NCBI GenBank assembly: GCA_937923625.1
Contig: CALDTV010000023.1
Coordinates: forward strand, 39,654 to 103,653
DNA: 64,000 nucleotides
Origin: an uncultured Alphaproteobacteria bacterium
GTDB taxonomy: Bacteria > Pseudomonadota > Alphaproteobacteria > Micavibrionales > Micavibrionaceae
Direction: 5' to 3'
Shown: piece by piece, positions 18,904-31,149 of the stretch
Layout: every line of letters begins with the position of its first letter
How positions within the stretch are numbered: position 1 is the stretch's first letter
Position numbers and translations under genes: made by a program
The notes under the pieces: model-generated
What the model saw: only the letters and a program-made list of their open reading frames with translations
What the model was told of the DNA's origin: nothing
Database searches by the model: none

Positions 18904-18979
18904 TGGTGCCGCAAAGAGGATTCGAACCCCTGGCCTGATGATTACAAATCAACTGCTCTACCAACTGAGCTATTGCGGC
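18904..18979 (-). tRNA. tRNA-Thr (anticodon TGT)
   Basis: Reverse complement is a 76-nt cloverleaf from GCCGCAATAGC to CTTTGCGGC plus A and an encoded CCA. The anticodon loop TTTGTAA gives TGT. The T-arm GGGGTTCGAATCC is intact. The anticodon stem appears to hold one U-U mismatch (GTTGA against TCATC), which I note but do not over-interpret. It is 52 bp upstream of tRNA-Gln on the same strand, so both are probably one transcript. Confidence 0.93.
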
Positions 18980-19182
18980 ACACATATTTCAATATTCATT
19001 AACGAAAGCCGTTAATAGAATGAAACGGAACTTATCAAAAATGCCAACGCTTGAATAGTCCTTTTTCATGATTTTCAAAAATTCATTAAATTCTTCATGT
19101 AATTGGCATTTAAACGCATTTTCTGCTAGTTTATATATGCAGTATAAATACGCACTAACCTATTGAAAATAAGAGTTTTTAA

Positions 19183-20394
19183 ATGGCAGACGGTAAAGCA
19201 GACGGCATGGCAGAAGCAGCCATAGGATGGGGAATGATCTTGATCGTTGTCGCAATTTGCCTTTTTATCGTCTATTACAACTTCAAACCAGAGGTGCACA
19301 GCTTCATTCGGTGGATTCGTTACGCGGAAATATGGCTTGTCACACTTTTCACGCCAGAGAGCTATATGGTCACCTTAAATAATGGTGACGAAATAAACCT
19401 GCATCAATGGGCTGAAGGTGTGAAGGATATTCCCAAGGAACGGATTGACTTTAGATTACTCTCCGCCATCACCGAAGTTGCCTTAACACCTTTCAAATGG
19501 GTTATTGCTCTTATTATCGGGTTAATCGGGCTTTGGACTTACACAAAAGGCCCCAACACCCAATATACTGAAGTATTTAATCTGGATAGATTTATAAAAT
19601 TCCAAGCAGGATTTTTTCCAATTATTGCCCCTTTTGTTAAATTTAACCCAGGGAACCAACCGCCGCGCTCTCCCGGTTCACCTGTTCCAGCGGATCTGCC
19701 CCTTTTCGCCGAAGCTTTAGGACCAGAAGAATGGCTGGCTTATAATGAAGTTCCTGTGCCCGATGGTGTCATTGATCAAGATGTCGTGAGGCGCTGCTTT
19801 TCTAAACAACTTGGTCCACGTTGGCGTGGATGGCAAAAGATGCAACCCTACAAACAAATCTTACTGGCAGCGTTTTGCTTGAAAGCGAAAAGAAAAAGAG
19901 ACCAGTCCGATGACCTTATGGGACGACTGGCTTTATGCTGGAGCCATGATAAAGGCTTACAATTATCAAATGACAAAGGGCTTATCCGCGAAGCCAGAAA
20001 AATCCTAAAAAATAAAGATATGGCACATGCTGTCTTAAAAAAATGCAACCAACATGCCTTTGAGACAACAGCGTTGATGCGTGGCCTTATGACAGCCCGT
20101 GAGGAGGGCGGCGTTCTTGCGCCTGCGCAGTTTGTTTGGCTTCGTGGACATGACAGGCTTTTATGGTATCCGTTAAATAATTTAGGGCGTCAATCAAACC
20201 ATATTGAAGCCATTGGTGCTGTGGCACATTTCAAATCAGAAAAACGTACAGAGCGCCCGATACCAAAACCAAAAGTGGAAGACGCGATAACAAGTATTGT
20301 TAGCTATATGAACGAAGATCACGCGCGCCCTATCCCAACGTTGGATTACAGCCAGTCAAAAAAGCGTGGCATTAAAAAACTAAAAGACACTTAA
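19183..20394 (+). CDS. dotM: DotM/IcmP, type IVB secretion coupling-complex protein
   Basis: A 403-residue inner-membrane protein. Two N-terminal helices (about 15-33 and 103-122) flank a short loop, followed by a long soluble C-terminal domain. The YAEIWLVTLFTPESYM segment, the EALGPEEWLAYNE region and the C-terminal FVWLRGHDRLLWYPLNNLGRQ motif match DotM/TrbA-like proteins of the Legionella Dot/Icm machine. DotM partners with DotL in recruiting substrates at the T4B coupling complex. It is the first gene of a plus-strand unit followed at 20 bp by an unknown membrane protein and then dotL. Other Dot/Icm genes are not in this window. Confidence 0.85.
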   Translation: MADGKADGMAEAAIGWGMILIVVAICLFIVYYNFKPEVHSFIRWIRYAEIWLVTLFTPESYMVTLNNGDEINLHQWAEGVKDIPKERIDFRLLSAITEVALTPFKWVIALIIGLIGLWTYTKGPNTQYTEVFNLDRFIKFQAGFFPIIAPFVKFNPGNQPPRSPGSPVPADLPLFAEALGPEEWLAYNEVPVPDGVIDQDVVRRCFSKQLGPRWRGWQKMQPYKQILLAAFCLKAKRKRDQSDDLMGRLALCWSHDKGLQLSNDKGLIREARKILKNKDMAHAVLKKCNQHAFETTALMRGLMTAREEGGVLAPAQFVWLRGHDRLLWYPLNNLGRQSNHIEAIGAVAHFKSEKRTERPIPKPKVEDAITSIVSYMNEDHARPIPTLDYSQSKKRGIKKLKDT

Positions 20395-20414
20395 ACATAC
20401 ACATATGAGACAAA

Positions 20415-21002
20415 ATGAATTTTCTTTATAAAAATAAAAAATTAAACAGTCAAAGCACAGCAGAAGTTGTCGACAACCATCTTATCTTGTCCGCCCCCAA
20501 TGCAATTGACCCTGTCATGTGGCGTATGTCCTTAGAAAAAATTGGCACAGCCGCTTTTGAGGTAAAATCAGATAACGACACAGAAAAATTCAAACTTCTT
20601 TTAAAACCTAAGAAAGGAACAGCAGAAATTATCGCAGTCTTTTCTTCAAAAGAAGAAGCCGTAGAGGCATTAATTGCATCATCAAACGCCATGCAAAGCG
20701 CCATCAATTTGAACGCATCTTCATCTAAAAGCACTATCGCTTCTGATATAGCGGATCACAAAAGCCAAAACAACGCGCACATAACATCTAATGCCCCTCG
20801 TAAGCAAGGCAGCGGAAGATGGTTCATCGTACTTATGGGCTTAGTTATCGTTTCAGGATTATATTTTTACCTCAATACATTGATGCCAACGACCACCGCC
20901 ATCGGACAATCAACATCACAAAGCAGCAATATTATAACAGACCCATCGCAGACGATTGGTAAACCAGTCTCAGCAGATGATTTTTTAAATAGTTTACAGT
21001 AG
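20415..21002 (+). CDS. Single-pass membrane protein between dotM and dotL, unknown
   Basis: A 195-residue protein without a recognised domain. An N-terminal folded part (about 1-100) is followed by a Ser/Asn-rich linker, one membrane helix (about 136-155, RWFIVLMGLVIVSGLYFYL) and a short periplasmic tail rich in Thr and Ser ending DDFLNSLQ. Topology is N-in, C-out by the positive-inside rule (Lys/Arg before the helix). It is sandwiched between dotM and dotL, so a role in the coupling complex is a natural guess, but I see no similarity to DotN, IcmS or IcmW. Confidence 0.6.
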   Translation: MNFLYKNKKLNSQSTAEVVDNHLILSAPNAIDPVMWRMSLEKIGTAAFEVKSDNDTEKFKLLLKPKKGTAEIIAVFSSKEEAVEALIASSNAMQSAINLNASSSKSTIASDIADHKSQNNAHITSNAPRKQGSGRWFIVLMGLVIVSGLYFYLNTLMPTTTAIGQSTSQSSNIITDPSQTIGKPVSADDFLNSLQ

Positions 21003-21052
21003 GCTTATACATTAAGTTTCTCATAAGCGTAGAACAAGGAAGATAAAGCTAA

Positions 21053-23374
21053 ATGGCTCTCGATAGAAAACGGTTTGGATATGGGAAGAAGGATGTCGTT
21101 CGCGATATTCGTCCACTATATGTCCGTTTTGGTGATTGGTTACAATTACCCGCCAATGCTTTGGGTATTTGCCTTATTGGCGTTGGCCTTTTCTTTTTTG
21201 TTCCCTCTTCGGTTCTCTACGCAGATATCGTCTTAATAATCTATCTGCTATTTTTTTGGTGGTTAAAGACGCGAGATCGTAAATTACCTGGAAAAATGCC
21301 TGTCGGGGCCCCGTATAAAGACACCAATAATATGGGCCCTGGAAAAAATGGCACGCCAGAGGGGATTCTTTTTATTGGGAATGAAAAAAAGACGAAACAA
21401 CAAATTTGGTATTCAAACTCTGATGCTAGAACACATATTCTTTACCTCGGGACAACAGGTTCTGGAAAAACGGAAGGGTTAAAGTCGTTTGTGACCAGCG
21501 CTCTTTCATGGGGGTCTGGTTGGGTTTATATTGATGGTAAAGCCGATACAGATTTGTGGTCTTCACTTTCTGCATTAATCCGCCGCTTTGGGCGTGACGA
21601 TGATTTGCTTGTGTTGAACTATATGACGGGTAACTCCGATGCGCGCGCGCCATCCAACACCATGAACCCGTTCTCAAGTGGTTCTGCTTCTTATTTGGCG
21701 CAAATGTTGATCACTCTAATGCCTGAGGCAGAAGGTGACAACGCGATGTGGAAAGAACGTGCGGTATCGCTCTTAAGCTCACTTATGCCTGCTTTGACTT
21801 GGAAACGTGACAACCAAGACTTCCCTCTTTCTGTTAATTCTATTCGTAATTACCTTGGCTTAAATTACATTATTATGCTCTCTCGTGATGAAGCGATTCC
21901 CGAAAAAATTCGTGAAGGACTCGTGGGTTATTTAGATACGCTTCCGGGCTATGCTGAAGACGCGTTTGATGACCAAGGAAAAGAAAAACCTATGGGGCCT
22001 GATCAACCGATGGTTGATACAACAACTGTTCGCCAGCAGCACGGCTATTTGACCATGCAATTTACACGTGCCCTACAGTCACTCGGGGATGATTACGGTT
22101 ATATTTTTGACACGCCTGCGGCGGATGTTGACATGATTGATGTTGTTCTAAACCGACGCTTTTTAATTGTTCTTATTCCTGCGCTTGAAAAATCAGGTGA
22201 TGAAACAGCCAACCTCGGTAAGATTGTTGCCGCAACTCTAAAAGGAATGATGGGATCGACCTTGGGCTCGACCCTTGAGGGGGAAAGCACCACAGTTATT
22301 GAGAATAAACCAACCCATTCCGCCACCCCATTTATGACGGTTTTTGATGAGGTTGGTTATTATACCTCCCAAGGGATGGCAGTCATGGCCGCGCAAGCGC
22401 GTTCCCTTGGATTTTGTTTATGTTTTGCGGCGCAGGACTTACAAGCGATGGAAAAGCGGGTGAAAGAAGAAGCACGCTCCATCACCGCCAACTGTAACAT
22501 CAAAATTTTTGGTAAACTGCAAGATCCGACGCAAACCCGTGAGTTTTTTGAAAACCACATTGGTAAAGACTACATCGCAAAAGTATCCAGCCTCCAGCTT
22601 TCTGGCGGCATGTCAACAGGATCATATAAAGATACCCAGCAAGCCAGTATTGAAACAGGAACGCGTGCCGATTATGATGATTTGAAAGATATGAAAGAGG
22701 GCGAGGCCATCATCTCTTTCGCAATGGATGTTTTAGAGGCTAATATTTTCTATTCCAACCCAGGTCACGCCAAAGCCATGCGTGTTGCGCGTTTTCTTGC
22801 CCTTCCTGAGCCAGATGAAATTTACGCCAAGCACGCCACACAAATTACCAAATTGCGCGACCTACTTTGCAACAAAAACTGGACAGCAATGAAGGCAGAC
22901 GTTGCCGTAGAGACCCCAAAAGAAATTGAGGCCCTTAAGGCGGGATTTGATATGGGTGTGAGCGCCTATGACGATCCAATTGATCATGGAATTACAGCCG
23001 TCAGCGACCTGCACGCCAAATTATTCCCCGTTGAGGCACAAGAAGCAATACGCGCAATTGCGTTAGGACAACAAGAGCAAACTGCACCAGCCGCCGCCCC
23101 CACCGCCCAAGTTCCAGCTACACCAGCCCCAACAGCTATAGCGCCGTCTGCGCAAAATGCTGCTCCTGTAGCGCCACCAGTAACGCAAACAACCGCACCA
23201 GCCGAAGCGCCTGCCGTTGAAAATATTATTCCTCAAACCTCAGCCCCTGTACAAGCGATCAAAAAGCAATTAAGTGCTGATGTTGAAAAGATTTTGGGGG
23301 ATGCGGGTCAAAACTTACGCTCTTCTTTAATTAAATCGGATGATAAAGACGCGCCAATAGATGCCGCAGAGTAG
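21053..23374 (+). CDS. dotL: DotL/IcmO, type IVB secretion coupling ATPase
   Basis: A 773-residue VirD4-like ATPase. Two N-terminal helices (about 37-72) precede a conserved lead-in (GTPEGILFIGNEKKTKQQIWY) and the Walker A motif GTTGSGKTEGLKS near residue 135. Walker B is in MTVFDEVGYYTSQG. The strong similarity to Legionella DotL includes GWVYIDGKADTDLW, RQQHGYLTMQFTRALQSL and QARSLGFCLCFAAQDL. The C-terminal 150 residues are Ala/Pro-rich and low complexity, where DotL normally binds adaptor proteins; this tail may differ in specificity. It would provide energy and substrate recognition for effector transfer. Confidence 0.93.
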   Translation: MALDRKRFGYGKKDVVRDIRPLYVRFGDWLQLPANALGICLIGVGLFFFVPSSVLYADIVLIIYLLFFWWLKTRDRKLPGKMPVGAPYKDTNNMGPGKNGTPEGILFIGNEKKTKQQIWYSNSDARTHILYLGTTGSGKTEGLKSFVTSALSWGSGWVYIDGKADTDLWSSLSALIRRFGRDDDLLVLNYMTGNSDARAPSNTMNPFSSGSASYLAQMLITLMPEAEGDNAMWKERAVSLLSSLMPALTWKRDNQDFPLSVNSIRNYLGLNYIIMLSRDEAIPEKIREGLVGYLDTLPGYAEDAFDDQGKEKPMGPDQPMVDTTTVRQQHGYLTMQFTRALQSLGDDYGYIFDTPAADVDMIDVVLNRRFLIVLIPALEKSGDETANLGKIVAATLKGMMGSTLGSTLEGESTTVIENKPTHSATPFMTVFDEVGYYTSQGMAVMAAQARSLGFCLCFAAQDLQAMEKRVKEEARSITANCNIKIFGKLQDPTQTREFFENHIGKDYIAKVSSLQLSGGMSTGSYKDTQQASIETGTRADYDDLKDMKEGEAIISFAMDVLEANIFYSNPGHAKAMRVARFLALPEPDEIYAKHATQITKLRDLLCNKNWTAMKADVAVETPKEIEALKAGFDMGVSAYDDPIDHGITAVSDLHAKLFPVEAQEAIRAIALGQQEQTAPAAAPTAQVPATPAPTAIAPSAQNAAPVAPPVTQTTAPAEAPAVENIIPQTSAPVQAIKKQLSADVEKILGDAGQNLRSSLIKSDDKDAPIDAAE

Positions 23375-23566
23375 CGTGATAGCTAACAAATATTCACCTT
23401 CACGGAAAACATATCCTCATGACTTATCAATCCGCTTAAAATGGTGGATATTATTTGACACAAACCGCAAATCAGATTCTACTTATACTGCATCGTCATA
23501 ACGCGTTCCCGCAACGCAAAACGCTCCATTCTCAAATGACGTATTCAATAAACAAGGAAAAACGAC

Positions 23567-24241
23567 ATGGCTCGCCAAGCACGGATTGTTCTTTCAAATA
23601 CGCCCCATCATATTACCCAACGTGGCAACCGTGGGGAGCCAGTATTTTTTGAAAAATCTGACTATCGAAGCTATCTTGATATATTAATCGAGCAATGTAC
23701 GCGTTTTGATATAAAACTATTAAGCTATTGTTTATTACCAAACCAAGTACATCTTATTGCAATCCCCCAAGATGCTGAAATTCTTGCGCGCGCCATCGGT
23801 GAAAGCCACCGACGTTATAGCTGTTTCATTAACAATCGCCACAATTGGCGCGGTCATTTATTTCAAGACCGCTTTTTTTCTTATGCTATGGATGAGCCGA
23901 CAACACTTCGCGCAGCACGTTTTATCGAAACCTTGCCCGTTACTTTGAAAATAACACCCAATCCAGAAAACTACCTTTGGAGCAGTGCCAAAAGCCGTAT
24001 AAAGATTATACAAAACACGGTTATTCAACCCTATGGTTATTTCGATACTATTGATAATTGGGAAGATTTTTTAAAGCGCCCTATTGACCCTCAAGAAATG
24101 AACCAAATTCAGCTTCATTTGCAAACAGGTCGCCCACGTGGATCAGAAACATTTTTAGACAATATTGAAAATAAGATAGGCCGCATTGTTCGACCACAAA
24201 AACGCGGCCGCAAACCAAAGAATCCCAAAAAAGCCGCCTAA
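23567..24241 (+). CDS. REP-associated tyrosine transposase-like protein (Y1_Tnp) with altered HUH
   Basis: A 224-residue protein of the RAYT/TnpA_REP family: MARQARIVLSNTPHHITQRGNRGEPVFF at the N-terminus, then LLPNQVHLIAIP where the family has NHVHLIAVP, then GESHRRYSCFINN with the candidate catalytic Tyr and WRGHLFQDRFFSYAMDE. The first His of the HUH metal-binding pair is Gln here (QVH), so single-strand nicking activity is doubtful. The usual YVELNPVRA is also changed (FIETLPVTL). No REP palindromes were spotted nearby. It ends 6 bp before convergent argS. It may be a domesticated or decayed copy. Confidence 0.8.
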   Translation: MARQARIVLSNTPHHITQRGNRGEPVFFEKSDYRSYLDILIEQCTRFDIKLLSYCLLPNQVHLIAIPQDAEILARAIGESHRRYSCFINNRHNWRGHLFQDRFFSYAMDEPTTLRAARFIETLPVTLKITPNPENYLWSSAKSRIKIIQNTVIQPYGYFDTIDNWEDFLKRPIDPQEMNQIQLHLQTGRPRGSETFLDNIENKIGRIVRPQKRGRKPKNPKKAA

Positions 24242-24247
24242 GTCAGA

Positions 24248-26005
24248 TCACATACGCTCTGGCACATCTATGCCGAGCAACGTCAATATTTGTAGAATCT
24301 GCTGGGCTGTCATATCAGATAATTTTAAGCGACTTGAACGAAGTGCTTCATCTTCCTCTGATAAAATATGACAATTTGCATAGAATGAGCTAAAAGCTTG
24401 CGCTAATTTATACGCGTAATCACATAAATGATGCGGCGCATTTGTTCGAAGCATTAAATCAAAAATATCTGGAAATTCCGTTAGCAACAAAGCCAATTCT
24501 TGATCTTCTTTCTCAAGCAATAAATCATCAGATATTTTATAACCTTGCGCCGTTGCTTTTTTCAGCAAAGATTTAATCCGCACTGTTTGATAAAGTAGAT
24601 AAGGGCCAGTCTTCCCCTCAAAGCTTGTCATGCGATCAATATCAAACGCATAATCCATATGCGGCTGATTGCTCAGCTCCGTAAATTTAAGCGCGGACAC
24701 CCCTACCATACGCGCTATTTCTGCACGTTCTTGATCGTCAATATCCGCGTCCAAATTCGTTTCGCTTAGGCGTTCTTCGGCCTTGGCAATGACAGTTTTA
24801 ACAAGCTGGCGGAATGTCATCGCTTTGCCCTCACGGGTTTTAAACGGTTTACCATCTTCGCCATTCACCGTGCCAAAACCAACATGGACGCATTCAATAT
24901 CATCAACATATCCCGCTTTTTCAACGCTACGAAACACCTGTTCAAAATGAAGGCTTTGGCGGCGGTCAACGACATATATAATCTTAATAAGGTCAAGATA
25001 GAGCTTCACACGATCATAAATCGTCGCAATATCGGTTGTGCCATAAGTCATTGCCCCATCAGATTTGAAAAATAACAAGGGCGGCATTTCTTTATTATCA
25101 TCTTCTTTATCAACGCGGATAATTTGCGCGCCTTTACTCTCTTCTGTGATATGACGTGCCTTAAGATCCTTCGCAATTTCAGAAACAAATTGCGCGGCAT
25201 CTGCCTCTCCCTTCCAAATATCAAAATCAATATTGAGTGGCGCAAGGTTATCTTTGATATCTTTTATCGAAAGATCAATAAAATGCCGCCATAACGCAAC
25301 ATAGCCTGCCCGCCCCTCTTGAAATTCCGCAGTCGCTTTGCGGGCAATTTCTAAACGGCCTTCATCGTCTTTACATGCCGCCGAAGCCTTGGGGTATATC
25401 TCTTCTAATTCGCTATACTCAAAAGGCGCTTCGGTGGGATATTCCCCTTTAAAATCAGGGTCAAAATAGGGCCAGTCAGGATAGCGAATTTCAAATTCAC
25501 TAATAATTTGCCCCATCTGCAAACCCCAATCCCCTAAATGCACATCACCTAGTGCATTAAAGCCTTTAAAACGGTAAACATTCCGCAAGCAATCACCAAT
25601 AATATTTGGGCGTATATGCCCCACATGCATGGCTTTCGCGACATTCATCCCGCCATAATCAAGAATAATCGTCTTCGGGCTATCTGTTTTTTCAATGCCA
25701 AAATTATGAAGTGATTTTAAATGATCACAGATATAATCATTATTTAGATCAATATTAATAAAACCAGGCCCTGCAATTTCAAGCTTAGAAAAAATGTCAT
25801 TTGAAGAAAGCGTATCAACAATAATTTGTGCAATCTCACGCGGGTTTTTCTTCGCAACCTTTGCCGCCGCCATTGCTCCATTACATTGAAATTGCGCCAA
25901 ATCAGGGCGATCCGACACACGCACCACCCCAAGGTCACGTGGCAAATCAACTTGCTCAAATACAGTGCCGACAATATGCGTTAATTTATTTGCTAAGGAT
26001 GTCAT
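24248..26005 (-). CDS. argS: Arginyl-tRNA synthetase
   Basis: A 585-residue class I synthetase that charges tRNA-Arg. The N-terminal Add1 domain (about 1-95) precedes the HIGH-type motif in AKAMHVGHIRPNIIGD near residue 115; the C-terminal DALR anticodon-binding domain ends in QILTLLGIDVPERM. It is full length. It is the last gene of the minus-strand replication block, 10 bp after the sulfotransferase gene, and ends against the transposase gene. Assignment is firm from the ArgS core LGDVHLGDWGLQMG. Confidence 0.96.
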   Translation of the reverse strand: MTSLANKLTHIVGTVFEQVDLPRDLGVVRVSDRPDLAQFQCNGAMAAAKVAKKNPREIAQIIVDTLSSNDIFSKLEIAGPGFINIDLNNDYICDHLKSLHNFGIEKTDSPKTIILDYGGMNVAKAMHVGHIRPNIIGDCLRNVYRFKGFNALGDVHLGDWGLQMGQIISEFEIRYPDWPYFDPDFKGEYPTEAPFEYSELEEIYPKASAACKDDEGRLEIARKATAEFQEGRAGYVALWRHFIDLSIKDIKDNLAPLNIDFDIWKGEADAAQFVSEIAKDLKARHITEESKGAQIIRVDKEDDNKEMPPLLFFKSDGAMTYGTTDIATIYDRVKLYLDLIKIIYVVDRRQSLHFEQVFRSVEKAGYVDDIECVHVGFGTVNGEDGKPFKTREGKAMTFRQLVKTVIAKAEERLSETNLDADIDDQERAEIARMVGVSALKFTELSNQPHMDYAFDIDRMTSFEGKTGPYLLYQTVRIKSLLKKATAQGYKISDDLLLEKEDQELALLLTEFPDIFDLMLRTNAPHHLCDYAYKLAQAFSSFYANCHILSEEDEALRSSRLKLSDMTAQQILQILTLLGIDVPERM

Positions 26006-26015
26006 TCTATTATCT

Positions 26016-26884
26016 TCACTTTTTTAAATATCCGTAACGCCATAAAAAAGGCGCCGTTATGATTGTTGCTATAAGTCTTTTTACACCAGAAAAATTAGTT
26101 TTCCACGCTTGATCAAATTTTACTTTTATCTCTTTTTTCGCGCGAACGCCATTGCCATTTGGAATATGTTCAAATCGTACTAGCTGGTCTTTTTCCATTA
26201 TCGTTGATAATGCGCTCAAATCCTCGTCAATATAATCGCCAATTTTTTTCATACAGGCCGATGGCGCGGCGCAAAAAATTTCATACGGAATAATTTTTTT
26301 GTTCAAAAAAATATCCGTCATTAAGTTAACTGCCATCCAAAACAATAAAGCACGAAACCATGACTGCCCCCGTTTTAGCATCGAATACGCCAGACCACGA
26401 CCATCGCGCACCAAATGAATAATTTTAATCTCCGCAAAGCCCATTTTTTGAAGAATATAAGCACGGCTAGGGGATTTTGACGCATCAATAATCCAGTCTT
26501 TTTTTGTGTGCCGCTGAATCACCTCATATAAAATTTTTGTCGCAGAGGTGAATTTTTTAAATTCTTCACTCTCAAACTCTTTGCGCTTAAAGGGATTTAA
26601 TAAAAATCGTAACCGTTCATATTTTTTTTGATAGGATAAATACTGATCAATAGTGACCGGTGATAATTTTTCCCACTCCCGCAAAACATGCCCCCATATA
26701 GGGCAAGCAACTAATTTTTCACCACATGAGCAAGAATGATTTTTTCTTTTCGCCAAGTCATAAAGTAAAAAGCAAATTTCGCTACCACTCACAAAACGTT
26801 CATGCATCCCGATAAGGGAAGAAATCAACGTCGACCCGCTATGCCCTGCTCCAGCAATATAGAGAACGCGCAGTGACTTTTCCA

Positions 26885-26885
<1 letters not shown>
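26016..26885 (-). CDS. Sulfotransferase-family protein
   Basis: About 289 residues with the PAPS 5'-phosphosulfate loop YIAGAGHSGSTLISSLIG near residue 8 and the 3'-phosphate motif region WIIDASKSPSRAYIL and HLVRDGRGLAYSML near 130-165. This is the bacterial carbohydrate/lipid sulfotransferase-like pattern. A GEKLVACPIWG Cys pair near residue 55 is unusual but known in some relatives. The ATG at 26885 overlaps the gyrB stop by one base (TGATG); a TTG one codon upstream is the only alternative. It is inserted between gyrB and argS, an unusual spot for such a gene. The acceptor is unknown. Confidence 0.75.
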
Positions 26886-29383
<2,498 letters not shown>

Positions 29384-29523
29384 TCAAAAATCGCAGAAAA
29401 CTGCGCACTTCATTGAATGAATATTTATAGCATTTGGACGGGTACAAAAACAGCGAAAACCACATGTTTTTCACAGGCAAAACACATCTAAAACAACACT
29501 ATACAAGGGGATTTTTAGTCTAA

Positions 29524-29754
29524 TTATTGGTGGCCGCTCGCCATATTTCTTGCGATTATGCGCCTATGGTCTTCACAGCTTTTTAGAGGGAGGTGGAGCT
29601 TAGTTTTAGCATCCTTTACGCCTTGAAACGCAGGCCTGTAAATTTCACCACCTTGTGCACGGCTAAGATGAAAAAGCTCTACTTCACTTATCAGTGCAAT
29701 ACGCGCTAAACCTAACACTCCACTTCCAATATCACCTGTACGCCAACAGCTCAT
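29524..29754 (-). CDS. Short hypothetical ORF between recF and gyrB
   Basis: A 76-codon frame whose translation has mixed composition and no recognised motif. It lacks a clear Shine-Dalgarno sequence. It fills most of a 440-bp gap between recF and gyrB. It may be a real small gene, a remnant, or chance; I include it only because the gap is otherwise unexplained and the codon usage is not obviously antisense-like. Confidence 0.25.
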   Translation of the reverse strand: MSCWRTGDIGSGVLGLARIALISEVELFHLSRAQGGEIYRPAFQGVKDAKTKLHLPLKSCEDHRRIIARNMASGHQ

Positions 29755-29799
29755 ACGGCAAACATAGCCATCCTAAACTATTATGTCAATAAAGTTACC

Positions 29800-30951
29800 T
29801 TAAGCTGCAACAAATACTTTTTGACGCAAAATCTGGGCATTTTGAACGTCAAAAAACTGCGCTTTATGTTCAATTTTTTCAAACAACACAGGGTCCGTTC
29901 CCGTCATCCAGACTTGACCGCCTAGGCCTTCAAGTCGGTCAAACAAAGCGGCGCGGCGATCCTCATCAAGGTGCGCGGCGATTTCGTCGAGGAGTAATAC
30001 TGGTGGCGCACCGCGCTCTGCCGCGACCATACGGCTATGGGCTAATATAATGCTAATCAACAACGCTTTTTGCTCCCCCGTTGAGCATTGCGCCGCGGGC
30101 ATGTTTTTGGTTTTATAAAAAACGTTCAGATCACTTTTATGCGGCCCCGATGTCGCGCCACCAACCAAAGCATCACGCGGGCGGGATTGCTCTAACTGGT
30201 GGGCGAAAATTTTTTCTACTTCCACCGCAGGGCTTTGACTCAATAATTCTTCCAACGTGCCTTTGGCGGTTAAGACAGCCATGGGAAAATATTGATCCTC
30301 AGCGCTATCTTTTTGTTTTATTTTAGCGCAAAAATTTTGCAAACGTTGCGTAAAATCAAGCCGTGCAGCGGCAATAGCAACACCCGTTTCAGCCATTTGC
30401 GCCTCTAATCCAGTGATCCATGACACATCGGGGTTTTCATCCTGAAGAATTTTTGAGCGTTGGCGTAAAGCATTTTCATAGCGTGTTACGCGCCCTGAAT
30501 GCCCCGCATCAAAGGTAAAAATAAGACGGTCTAAAAATTTACGTCGACCGCTGGCGGCTTCGATGAAGAGCCTGTCCATTTGTGGTGTCAGCCACAGACA
30601 CGCCATATAATCAGACAGCGCATTTTGGCTTTTGGCATCAGCTCCATTAATGCGCACCACACGGCGCTTGGCTTCAGGGTTTAGCCCCGTCCCCAGAGTG
30701 ACCTCACTCCCGCCCGTATCAACATGCCCAGAAACGCCCCATGATTGCGGCGCATTATGGCGTTGCATATCCATTGCGCTCACCCCCCTAATACCTCGCC
30801 CTGGGGTAAGCATCGACACGGCTTCTAAAATATTGGTTTTTCCCGCCCCATTAGGCCCGCACAGCACAAGCAGTCCAGAGGCAATATCACTTAATCTGAC
30901 TTGATCGTAGCAACGAAAATTTTGAAGTGTTAATTGGGTGATGTAGGACAT
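29800..30951 (-). CDS. recF: DNA replication/repair protein RecF
   Basis: A 383-residue SMC-like ATPase that helps load RecA at gapped DNA. Walker A GPNGAGKTNILEA is at residues 33-45, the ABC signature region is in AAQCSTGEQKALLISI, and Walker B is LLLDEIAAHLD. The normal order dnaA-dnaN-recF-gyrB is retained in this window. N-terminal LTLQNFRCYDQ is typical. It is 200 bp from dnaN; that gap holds only short open frames. Confidence 0.95.
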   Translation of the reverse strand: MSYITQLTLQNFRCYDQVRLSDIASGLLVLCGPNGAGKTNILEAVSMLTPGRGIRGVSAMDMQRHNAPQSWGVSGHVDTGGSEVTLGTGLNPEAKRRVVRINGADAKSQNALSDYMACLWLTPQMDRLFIEAASGRRKFLDRLIFTFDAGHSGRVTRYENALRQRSKILQDENPDVSWITGLEAQMAETGVAIAAARLDFTQRLQNFCAKIKQKDSAEDQYFPMAVLTAKGTLEELLSQSPAVEVEKIFAHQLEQSRPRDALVGGATSGPHKSDLNVFYKTKNMPAAQCSTGEQKALLISIILAHSRMVAAERGAPPVLLLDEIAAHLDEDRRAALFDRLEGLGGQVWMTGTDPVLFEKIEHKAQFFDVQNAQILRQKVFVAA

Positions 30952-31149
30952 AATTTATTTTAAACATGGTGCGTGTAAAGGTCACGGACATTATAGAGGC
31001 ATGCCCTGAGCTCGAGCAAACTTACCAAGATCTTCGATGCGCATCTGTAAGGCGGCGCTTAACATCTAATGGAATGCCTGTATCTTGAAACTTTATTTTC
31101 ATAGCGTAAATACATTATTACGTTATGAAAAGTGAAAAAAGTAGTTTTT

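Noticed and set aside
18777..18938. C-terminal extension of the recombinase frame through the tRNAs
   Set aside because: The extension reads antisense tRNA sequence; GFEPLA-type endings are a well-known artefact.
23455..23652. Plus-strand ORF overlapping the transposase start
   Set aside because: It is out of frame with the transposase gene and its translation has no protein-like pattern.
31010..31110. Short frames between recF and dnaN (24-26 codons)
   Set aside because: Small, overlapping in different frames and without ribosome sites; they may be remnants but cannot be supported.
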